DNA of 5,224 nt from an uncultured Flavobacteriales bacterium (GTDB lineage Bacteria; Bacteroidota; Bacteroidia; Flavobacteriales_D; Sanyastnellaceae): contig CALACF010000468.1 in NCBI GenBank assembly GCA_937890245.1, positions 1 through 5,224 on the forward strand. Reading direction: 5' to 3'. The notes beneath the pieces were generated by a model. It was not told the origin of the DNA and ran no database searches. It was given only the letters and a program-made list of their open reading frames with translations. Each line of letters begins with the position of its first letter. Position 1 is the stretch's first letter. Position numbers and translations under genes: made by a program. Shown piece by piece: positions 1 through 5,224 of this stretch.

Positions 1-1
1 T

Positions 2-1876
2 TTCGATTTCGCAGGAACAGATATCGATGTCCACGCAGACATCCACGAAATCATGTTCACCCCAGCTGGCACGATGTTCGTCGCCTGTGATGGCGGCATT
101 TATCGGTCATACGATGGCGACGCGTACGACGAGTGCAACCGTGGATTCCAAGTGACGCAGTTTTATGGAATTGCCCATGGACCGAATACAGCTGTGTTGG
201 GCGGTACACAGGACAATGGTTCTTTGCTGATTCCTGCCAATGGGTTTTTGATCAACGACCAGGATGCCATTGACGTGAAGGGTGGCGACGGATTTGACTG
301 TGCCCTTTCGCAGGCTACAGCCCTGGACGGATTGGCCTATTTCGCAACATCTCAGAACGGATCGCTCGGGCGGGGCCTCCTATCTGAGAGCTCGGAATTC
401 AACTTCGCACAGGACTTCTTCGACGGATGTGTTTACGAGTTTATCGAGGAGGGGGAAATCGGCGGATTCTATACCTGCATGAACTTGTATGAGAACTTCG
501 ACGATCCGCAGAGTGGACAATATGTAACGCTCGTCAACCCGTACACGGAGACGGTGGAGGACAGCACATTCTCGATGGAAACGGCAAATTTGAACTTGCC
601 CTTTGAGTACACAATCGAAGCGCCATTGCAGTATTGGGATATGTTGGTTCGCCCGGAAGTCACTTCTGGAACGCAACTCTTCGACAACGAATACTGGTGG
701 CTTGACCCGCAGGAGGAAAACTTGAGTGTCGACTGCGAGGACGAAATGGTCGTTGTCGACGGTGACACGACCTACGTAACGCTTTGTGATTCAACTTGGC
801 TTTACGCTGCAGACACCACGTACGAGGTGGCCGAGCGCCTGAAGGTGACCGACCCTTATACCTCGATGACCGTGGCCGCTTTCAACAGCGGAAATGGCGT
901 GTGGATGACGCGCAGCGGGCTGAATTTCAACACGCAACCGCGGTGGTTCTTCTTGGGCAATGCCCCGGGAGGCAGCGGTGCGAAGTCTATTGAGTTCGCC
1001 GTGGGCCCCGAGCCAGAGGCGGGCAACCACATTTTCGTGTCGGGCTGGGACTCAAAGCTCTACCGCTTCAGCGGACTTGATGATGTCTACGAGTGGACCG
1101 ACTGTACGGTTCCTGAGGCCATTACCCGCACGACCATCTTGTCTGTTGGATCTGTAATCACAGGTGTCGCAGTCGATCCAAACAACCCGAACCACGTGGT
1201 GGCCACCTTGGGTGGTTATGGAATAAATGCCGGCGGCAAGATTCAAGAGACCTTCGACGCTTTGTCAGATGATCCAAGCTGGAGCGACGTTTGGTTTCCT
1301 GGTAGCAACGAGCTTGCCAAGATGCCGATATACGACGCCATCATCGACGCGGGCGACGCGACCGGACAAACAATCGTGATTGGAACGGAATACGGTGTTT
1401 GGTTGACAACCGATGGCGGCGACAACTGGACGATGGAGAACCTCGGCATGGCGCCAGGTGCTGATGCAATTGCCGTGCCTGTGTTCAGCATGGAGCAACA
1501 GTGGCGCACGGCGACAACCTGGTCTGAGCCATCAAATGGCGGCGCGATTTACGCAGGAACGCATGGGCGCGGCATCTTCCGCTCGGACAACTTCCTCTCG
1601 ACACCAGCGCAGGTTCAAGTGCCCATGGCGCCCAAGACCTTGCGCGTGTATCCAAACCCGGCTTCTGGGCAAGATGCAACCTTGGAGCTCACGGGCTGGA
1701 ACACACCGATGGTGAGCGTACACGACATGCAGGGCCGCGAGGTCTACAGCGTGTCTGCTGTGACACAAGGCGTTGAGCGTGTGCAATTGAGCACGGCTGA
1801 TTTGGCCCGTGGAACCTATCTCGTGGTTGTGACCGAAGGTGCGCGCCGCGAGGCGACCCGCTTGGTCATTCAGTAA
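2..1876 (+). CDS. Secreted BNR/sortilin-like beta-propeller protein with C-terminal T9SS type A sorting domain (5' partial)
   Basis: The frame is open from base 2, so the true start lies outside the window; the in-frame ATG at 53 is internal. 624 residues are visible (numbered here from base 2). Seen: an opening HADIHEI stretch followed by CDGGIYRS (about residues 29-36), then GGTQDNGS (67-74), both typical of sortilin/BNR-type propellers; an Asp-box TTDGGDNW at 469-476 (bases 1406-1429); and GTHGRGIFR at 519-527, a common last-blade ending in such proteins. The last 80 or so residues have YPNP, GTYLVVV and a short basic/hydrophobic tail, matching the type A sorting domain recognised by the type IX secretion system. 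By family knowledge the protein is exported through the Sec and T9SS routes and either anchored to the surface or released; its ligand or substrate cannot be told. No catalytic motif was recognised, so a structural or adhesive role is as likely as a glycan-related one. A segment around residues 218-282 is Asp/Cys-rich and does not look like propeller blade sequence. Secretion assignment is firm; function is unknown. Confidence 0.9.
   Translation, partial: FDFAGTDIDVHADIHEIMFTPAGTMFVACDGGIYRSYDGDAYDECNRGFQVTQFYGIAHGPNTAVLGGTQDNGSLLIPANGFLINDQDAIDVKGGDGFDCALSQATALDGLAYFATSQNGSLGRGLLSESSEFNFAQDFFDGCVYEFIEEGEIGGFYTCMNLYENFDDPQSGQYVTLVNPYTETVEDSTFSMETANLNLPFEYTIEAPLQYWDMLVRPEVTSGTQLFDNEYWWLDPQEENLSVDCEDEMVVVDGDTTYVTLCDSTWLYAADTTYEVAERLKVTDPYTSMTVAAFNSGNGVWMTRSGLNFNTQPRWFFLGNAPGGSGAKSIEFAVGPEPEAGNHIFVSGWDSKLYRFSGLDDVYEWTDCTVPEAITRTTILSVGSVITGVAVDPNNPNHVVATLGGYGINAGGKIQETFDALSDDPSWSDVWFPGSNELAKMPIYDAIIDAGDATGQTIVIGTEYGVWLTTDGGDNWTMENLGMAPGADAIAVPVFSMEQQWRTATTWSEPSNGGAIYAGTHGRGIFRSDNFLSTPAQVQVPMAPKTLRVYPNPASGQDATLELTGWNTPMVSVHDMQGREVYSVSAVTQGVERVQLSTADLARGTYLVVVTEGARREATRLVIQ
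1634..1873 (+). other. T9SS type A C-terminal sorting domain (protein domain)
   Basis: This codes for the last 80 residues of the propeller protein. The segment starts with a short Pro/Ala/Lys linker, followed by LRVYPNPAS, a central strand pair ending at VSVHDMQGREVY, then LARGTYLVVV and the final RLVIQ. The order (YPNP, 'D..GR.V', 'L..G.Y.V.V', terminal basic plus hydrophobic tail) is the known pattern of Bacteroidota T9SS type A sorting domains. The domain directs passage through the outer-membrane T9SS translocon and is normally cleaved off. Confidence 0.88.
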
Positions 1877-1888
1877 GTCTATAGATAT
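1877..1888. other. 12-bp convergent intergenic gap; no recognisable terminator
   Basis: The TAA of the propeller gene (1874-1876) and the TAG of lpxH (1891-1889, minus strand) face each other across 12 bp. The AT-rich junction holds small overlapping palindromes, TCTATAGA (1878-1885) and TAGATATCTA (1882-1891), the second running into the lpxH stop codon. They are too short and AT-rich to form a stable terminator hairpin, and no GC stem followed by a T-run is visible on either strand. Transcription from both sides probably ends inside the opposing gene or by Rho. Confidence 0.5.
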
Positions 1889-2689
1889 CTAGTAGCGCAG
1901 AAGCTCGGCCCCTTGCGGGTCGATGCGCAGATAGCTGCGGTGGCTGAGCCACTCGCCTGTGTTGATGTAACGCGTGCTGCGGTTTGGCCCATCTAGTTTC
2001 CCTCCGGGGCTGACATCGAGCGTCTCGTCAAGTGGCAAATGCCGGTGTCCGAAAATGTAGCCAGTGCGCGGCGCGACTTGCCGCTGGGTGCGGAGCTGTT
2101 CTTCTGACCTTATATAGTGTGCGAGCCATTCGCCTTCTATGCCGTTGAATTCGGCGTCGGAATCTGCGTTGTGGATGCGACTCGATCGACTCCAGCGCTG
2201 GGCGAGGCCGACGGCGAGGTTGGGGTGGAGGCGAGAAAATGCCCATTGCGCAGCGGCGCTGGTAAAAATGCGCTTGAGCATCTTGTACTTGTTGTCGCCC
2301 GGACCCAGACCGTCGCCATGTCCGACCAGCCATTTTTCGCCATTTATTTCCAGCTCGATGGGTTCGCGATGCACCTCCACGCCTAGCTCCTGCTCGAGGT
2401 AGCCAAAGGTCCAGAGGTCGTGGTTTCCGACATGCCAATGCACCGGAATTCCAGCGTCAACCAATGCGGCCAATGCCCCAAAAATCCGGACATGTCCGCG
2501 CGGGACCACGTGCTTCCACTCGAACCAAAAATCGAGCGTGTCGCCAACCAAATGCAGTGCGTCGCCTTTGCTCGCGACCTCATCAAGCCACTGTACGAAC
2601 AGCTTCTCGCGCGCCTTCGAAACAGCCGCATTGGGCGCGCCAAGATGCAGATCACTGGCAAAGTGTATGGTCGTCGGGGGCTTGTTCAA
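1889..2689 (-). CDS. lpxH: UDP-2,3-diacylglucosamine diphosphatase (LpxH-type metallophosphoesterase)
   Basis: Role by family: hydrolyses UDP-2,3-diacylglucosamine to lipid X and UMP, the fourth step of lipid A synthesis, as a peripheral protein on the cytoplasmic face of the inner membrane. Seen in the 266-residue product: the full calcineurin-like metal-site series, DLHLG (D13, H15), GDTLDFWFEW (D50), GNHD (88-91), GHGDG (123-127) and GHRHLP (214-219), ending in a C-terminal NTGEW strand. Length is slightly above the roughly 240 residues of E. coli LpxH. The GNHD box has His where E. coli LpxH has Arg (GNRD); Bacteroidota members assigned to this family commonly have His, but this leaves some doubt between LpxH and a related phosphoesterase. 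The start is TTG at 2689, chosen because the metal-site motif begins 12 residues later, no in-frame ATG precedes that motif, and the TTG overlaps the upstream stop codon (TTGA). It is the last gene of the lpxK operon, and sharing an operon with lpxK supports the lipid A role. Confidence 0.9.
   Translation of the reverse strand: MNKPPTTIHFASDLHLGAPNAAVSKAREKLFVQWLDEVASKGDALHLVGDTLDFWFEWKHVVPRGHVRIFGALAALVDAGIPVHWHVGNHDLWTFGYLEQELGVEVHREPIELEINGEKWLVGHGDGLGPGDNKYKMLKRIFTSAAAQWAFSRLHPNLAVGLAQRWSRSSRIHNADSDAEFNGIEGEWLAHYIRSEEQLRTQRQVAPRTGYIFGHRHLPLDETLDVSPGGKLDGPNRSTRYINTGEWLSHRSYLRIDPQGAELLRY
2686..2689 (-). promoter_or_regulatory. TTGA stop/start overlap (tlpA-like gene to lpxH)
   Basis: On the minus strand the four bases TTGA hold both the TTG start of lpxH (2689-2687) and the TGA stop of the thioredoxin-like gene (2688-2686). 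No Shine-Dalgarno-like sequence precedes the TTG. Translation of lpxH therefore most likely depends on ribosomes that have just terminated on the upstream gene. The overlap is seen directly; coupling is inferred. Confidence 0.75.
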
Positions 2690-3774
2690 AGCGCTTCGAG
2701 TAGTTTGGATTCGAGTTGAGCGCCCTTCAAATGCGTGGCGAGTACAGTCCCGTCGCGACCGACCAAAATCGTGTGCGGAATGCTATTCACCCCGTAGGTC
2801 TGGGCCGCCACGCTCTGCCATCCCTGGAGGTCGCTGACGTGATCATCCCATGCCAATTCATCCTGCGCGATCGCATTTTCCCAGCGCGTCTTGTCGCGGT
2901 CCAGTGAAATGGAGAAGATCTCGAATCCACGGTCCTGGTACTTTTTCCAAGCGCGCACAACGGTCGGATTCTCGCGCCTGCACGGTCCACACCAAGATGC
3001 CCAAAAATCGACGAGCACGACTTTTCCCCGCAAATCGCTGATCGTCCTCGGTTCGCCATCGCGGTTGGGCAGGGGCAGATCGGGCATCACCATGCCGACT
3101 TCTATCAGGCTGTTGCGTTGGCTTTTAGGCGCGCCTGTTGGCGCGGTGCGCTTTCGGCTGGCCTTGCTGACCTTGCCGAGCATTGCGCGGTGAAACGCCG
3201 TGTGCCCCATCATTGTGGCTGTCGAGTCAAGGACCTGCTTGGCCAATTTCTTGTGGCCGCCGATATCCAGGTGCTCCAAAGCAAACAGGCCAATCGGTGT
3301 GTGGAGTTCAGCCCGGGCCGTGGCGGCCGCATACCTGTGAAGCCCCTCTTTATTCAAAGGGCTACTGAAAGTTTGGGTCGAGTCGATGAAGGTGCAGAAG
3401 CGGGCGTTTAAGTCGTCTTTTTCTACATGTAGGCCGGTCACCACGGGCTTGCCTTCCGCTACAGCACCGGTGAAATGGACGGACGTTGCGCTGTCGGCAA
3501 AGGCAAAGAAGTACTTCTTGTTAGCCGCAGTAACCTTCCAGAGGTCCATCTCCAAGCCCTCGAGAGGATTGCCGTCAAAGGAGAAGCTTCCTGAGGCGTC
3601 CGCCATGGCCGTGTCGACAGGCTGGAATTGGCCTGTTGTCGATGAGAAGAGAACGACTTCTTGATTCTCAAATCCGGCAATGGTTCCTGAGATACCAGAG
3701 GACGAGGGGCCTTGGCAGGAGGCGAGGGTCAAGAGTACAGCAAAAGCCGAAAGGCAGCGGGTTGAAATTTTCAT
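2686..3774 (-). CDS. TlpA family thiol-disulfide lipoprotein with DUF4369-like N-terminal domain
   Basis: Seen, numbered from the ATG at 3774 (362 residues): a lipoprotein signal peptide beginning MKISTR, with a hydrophobic core and lipobox LASC, Cys20 being the predicted lipidated residue. Next is a beta-rich region (about 27-125) resembling the DUF4369 domain that precedes many Bacteroidota TlpA proteins, a helical middle, and a strongly basic Ser/Lys/Arg linker (about 201-224). The C-terminal thioredoxin fold (about 225-360) has the redox motif WCGPC (261-265) in FWASWCGPC and a cis-proline SIPHT (P333). By family it reduces or isomerises disulfides, tethered to a membrane on the periplasmic side; its partner is unknown. 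Residues after the lipid Cys (QGPSSSG) lack the acidic surface-export signal of Bacteroidota, so a periplasm-facing position is inferred. Start choice: the ATG at 3792 would add six residues (MIFATP) and overlap the lpxK stop as ATGA, but 3774 gives the more standard signal peptide. Identity is firm; the start is uncertain. Confidence 0.9.
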   Translation of the reverse strand: MKISTRCLSAFAVLLTLASCQGPSSSGISGTIAGFENQEVVLFSSTTGQFQPVDTAMADASGSFSFDGNPLEGLEMDLWKVTAANKKYFFAFADSATSVHFTGAVAEGKPVVTGLHVEKDDLNARFCTFIDSTQTFSSPLNKEGLHRYAAATARAELHTPIGLFALEHLDIGGHKKLAKQVLDSTATMMGHTAFHRAMLGKVSKASRKRTAPTGAPKSQRNSLIEVGMVMPDLPLPNRDGEPRTISDLRGKVVLVDFWASWCGPCRRENPTVVRAWKKYQDRGFEIFSISLDRDKTRWENAIAQDELAWDDHVSDLQGWQSVAAQTYGVNSIPHTILVGRDGTVLATHLKGAQLESKLLEAL

Positions 3775-3788
3775 GGGGGTGGCAAATA

Positions 3789-3792
3789 TCAT
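3789..3792 (-). promoter_or_regulatory. ATGA stop/start overlap (lpxK to TlpA-like gene, alternative start)
   Basis: On the minus strand the lpxK stop TGA (3791-3789) lies within ATGA, whose ATG at 3792 is in frame with the TlpA-like protein. If used, it gives a 4-nt overlap; otherwise ribosomes would restart at the second ATG (3774) 14 bases downstream of the stop. Either arrangement suits termination-reinitiation. Which ATG is used cannot be decided from sequence. Confidence 0.5.
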
Positions 3793-4952
3793 GCGGAATG
3801 CGCTCGTCTTTGCGCCACCGCAGATTGGATTTTTCCCACGAGCTGGTCGATGCCGTGCTCATCGAGGAATTGTACGCCGACTGGGACGACGAGGATGGGC
3901 AGATCCCTGGCACCGTCGAGTTCGCGGATCCGGGCGGCGTCTTTTTCCGTGGTGATGATCGCTTCAGCTTCTTGGGCCAATTCTGAGCGCCATAAGTCAA
4001 GATCTTCAGCCGAAAAGGGGTGGTGGTCTGGGCAGATAAATCGGGCCGAGATCCGGCAGCCGTTCTCGACAAATTCGACAAATGATTGGGGGTTGGCGAT
4101 GCCCGAGACGAGGACTGCTCGGCGCGGCCAAGCTGCGAATCGTTTGGTTCGCATGTCTTTGAGGCCCTTGGGCCGCATGGCTGTGTGCAGGAGCAGTTGG
4201 TCGCGGTGGACGCCGAGCCGGTCGCGCCACAGCCGCAAATCGCCCTTGACCAGTTGTCGCTCGCATCGGGTGAGGATGACCACGTCGGCCGCAGACAACC
4301 GGCTGGGTAGATCGCGCAGTCGTCCCAGTGGGAGCATCGCGTCAAGGTCGACGGGCTGTTTGACATCGACCAGGACGATGGAAAGGTCAGGCTGCAATGC
4401 GCGGTGTTGGAATGCGTCGTCGAGTAGGACGGCATCTGCTAGATGTTCAGCCTCGCCTGGATCCTGGCGGGCAGCCGCGATACGCGCCACACCCTCGGGC
4501 CTGCTTTCGCAAACGGCGACCGTGATTTTAGGGAAGCGCAGCGCGATTTCGAGTGGCTCGTCACCGACTTCGCTCGCTTTTGACTGAGCGCCAACCCAAC
4601 GGAAGCCCTTGGTCGAGCGGCGGTAGCCGCGGCTCAGGACGGCCCATCGGGTTGTGGGAGCGTCTGGGGATTGGGATGAAAGGCGAAGCGCTTCAAGCAG
4701 GGCCTTTACGTGCGGGGTCTTTCCGGTACCACCAACGGTTAAATTTCCGATGACAATGCAAGGGAGTGCACCTTTTTCACTGCGAAAAATGCGGGAATCG
4801 TATAGCTTGTGCCGCGTAAGCACGACAAGCTTGAACAGCAGCGATGGAAGACCGGCCCACAGGATCCGCCAAAAGCTCCGACCAACCCCCGCTTTTGGGG
4901 CAGGAGGGACTGGTAGGTTGCCTAGGATTTGTTTTGGCTGCTTCTTGAACAT
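3789..4952 (-). CDS. lpxK: Tetraacyldisaccharide 4'-kinase (lipid A 4'-kinase)
   Basis: Role by family: ATP-dependent phosphorylation of the 4' position of tetraacyldisaccharide 1-phosphate to give lipid IVA, at the cytoplasmic face of the inner membrane. Seen in the 387-residue product: a hydrophobic N-terminal helix (about 26-47) for membrane contact; HKLYDSRI (48-55); a P-loop in GNLTVGGTGKTP (69-80, K78); SRGYRR (107-112); GDEP (130-133); Walker B-like LLDDAFQH (176-183); GRLRD (210-214); DHHPF (309-313); and TTEKDAAR (334-341). DDAFQH replaces the DDGFQH common in proteobacteria. The ATG at 4952 was chosen because the family's N-terminal helix starts about 25 residues later. The reading frame stays open to an ATG at 5117, but that would add 55 residues without family resemblance and run antisense through the start of the Nif3-family gene. 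E. coli LpxK has 328 residues, so this one is long, partly from a Pro/Lys-rich N-terminus. It is the first gene of the operon. Confidence 0.93.
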   Translation of the reverse strand: MFKKQPKQILGNLPVPPAPKAGVGRSFWRILWAGLPSLLFKLVVLTRHKLYDSRIFRSEKGALPCIVIGNLTVGGTGKTPHVKALLEALRLSSQSPDAPTTRWAVLSRGYRRSTKGFRWVGAQSKASEVGDEPLEIALRFPKITVAVCESRPEGVARIAAARQDPGEAEHLADAVLLDDAFQHRALQPDLSIVLVDVKQPVDLDAMLPLGRLRDLPSRLSAADVVILTRCERQLVKGDLRLWRDRLGVHRDQLLLHTAMRPKGLKDMRTKRFAAWPRRAVLVSGIANPQSFVEFVENGCRISARFICPDHHPFSAEDLDLWRSELAQEAEAIITTEKDAARIRELDGARDLPILVVPVGVQFLDEHGIDQLVGKIQSAVAQRRAHSA

Positions 4953-5000
4953 CGATGTGCACCGCAAGATGCAAACGCAATTCCGAAAAGCCCTCGCCCC
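4953..5000. promoter_or_regulatory. 48-bp divergent intergenic region between lpxK and the Nif3-family gene
   Basis: The starts of lpxK (4952, minus) and the Nif3-family gene (5001, plus) are separated by 48 bp, so promoters for both directions must lie here or within the ends of the coding sequences. No convincing Bacteroidota promoter (TTTG, about 19 bp, TAnnTTTG) was found. The nearest resemblance is TGCGTTTG on the minus strand (about 4972-4979), with one mismatch and no partner element at proper distance. Neither start has a Shine-Dalgarno-like sequence. The divergent promoter role is inferred from gene layout only. Confidence 0.4.
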
Positions 5001-5224
5001 ATGCCTCAAGTCAAAGAAATAGCTCAATTTCTCGAACGCATCGCACCGCTTCCCTTGCAGGAGGGGTATGACAATTCGGGTTTGCTCGTCGGCGAGCCGG
5101 ATGGCGAGGTTCAGCATGTGCTCGTTTCACTCGATATGACGGAGGCCGTTGTTGCTGAGGCCGTAGACCGGGGCGCTCAAATGATTGTGGCGCACCATCC
5201 CGTGATTTTCAAGGCTTTGCGGAG
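5001..5224 (+). CDS. Nif3/YbgI-family dinuclear metal-centre protein (3' partial)
   Basis: An open frame starts at ATG 5001 and is uninterrupted to the window edge, giving 74 complete residues. Seen: an N-terminal helix (VKEIAQFLERIAPLPL), then YDNSGLLVG (23-31), matching the family's conserved 'W/Y-D-N-x-G-L-L-V-G' signature, LVSLDMT (41-47), and IVAHHPVIF (62-70), where H65 and H66 match the conserved metal-ligand histidine pair. The family forms hexameric toroids with a two-metal site; some members are labelled GTP cyclohydrolase 1 type 2, but the biochemical role of most, including E. coli YbgI, is unsettled. The full protein is usually 250-370 residues, so most of it lies to the right of the window. 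The gene is divergent from lpxK and probably independently transcribed. Family assignment is strong despite the truncation; function is unknown. Confidence 0.92.
   Translation, partial: MPQVKEIAQFLERIAPLPLQEGYDNSGLLVGEPDGEVQHVLVSLDMTEAVVAEAVDRGAQMIVAHHPVIFKALR

Noticed and set aside
1878..1891. Possible terminator or recombination site formed by overlapping palindromes
   Set aside because: The palindromes are only 8-10 bp, AT-rich, without loop or T-run, and overlap the lpxH stop codon; chance occurrence is enough to explain them.
3784..3791. Minus-strand GATATTTG resembling the Bacteroidota -7 promoter element just before the TlpA-like gene
   Set aside because: It has one mismatch, no TTTG element at the needed distance upstream, and would leave almost no leader before the start; the gene is better explained as part of the lpxK operon.
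3668..4435. A long open frame of 255 codons on the minus strand, out of frame with lpxK
   Set aside because: It lies almost wholly inside lpxK and the start of the TlpA-like gene, its product is rich in Ser, Pro and Thr with no family resemblance, and both true frames there carry conserved motifs.
3850..4587. An open frame of 245 codons on the plus strand opposite lpxK
   Set aside because: The product is Ser/Arg-rich low-complexity sequence as expected from antisense reading of a GC-rich gene; lpxK on the other strand is clearly coding.
1..5224. Search for CRISPR arrays, tRNA/rRNA genes, insertion sequences, long repeats or a defence or other novel system
   Set aside because: Coding sequence fills nearly the whole window, with gaps of only 12 and 48 bp; no direct-repeat array, transposase, inverted terminal repeats or RNA-gene signature was seen.

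Overview
The window carries five protein-coding genes packed with almost no spacer and looks like the chromosome of a Bacteroidota bacterium. Three things point there: a C-terminal type IX secretion (T9SS) sorting domain on the first gene, a TlpA-type thioredoxin lipoprotein with a DUF4369-like N-terminal half, and a complete absence of Shine-Dalgarno-like sequence before any start codon. Base composition looks slightly GC-rich (estimated by eye, not counted), so a higher-GC member of the phylum is more likely than a typical low-GC Flavobacterium. Genus or family cannot be fixed from the sequence alone.

Layout. Bases 2-1876 (+) hold the 3' part of a large secreted beta-propeller (BNR/sortilin-like) protein ending in a T9SS sorting domain; its start lies left of the window. 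It converges, across only 12 bp, on a three-gene minus-strand operon read from right to left: lpxK (4952-3789), a TlpA/thioredoxin-like lipoprotein gene (3774 or 3792 to 2686), and lpxH (2689-1889). Forty-eight bp beyond the lpxK start, a Nif3/YbgI-family gene begins on the plus strand at 5001 and runs off the right edge.

How the genes work together. LpxH (UDP-2,3-diacylglucosamine hydrolase, makes lipid X) and LpxK (lipid A 4'-kinase, makes lipid IVA) are two non-adjacent steps of the Raetz pathway, with LpxB acting between them. Here they share an operon with a probable periplasm-facing thiol-disulfide lipoprotein. The last gene overlaps its predecessor by 4 nt, and the middle gene may do the same, which implies translational coupling. 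The surface protein and the Nif3-family gene are probably separate transcription units.

I found no mobile element, CRISPR array, RNA gene, or convincing new system. The window reads as ordinary core-genome content plus one secreted accessory-type protein. The points worth attention are start-site choices, the overlap architecture, motif variants in LpxH and LpxK, and an unusual insertion-like segment in the propeller protein.
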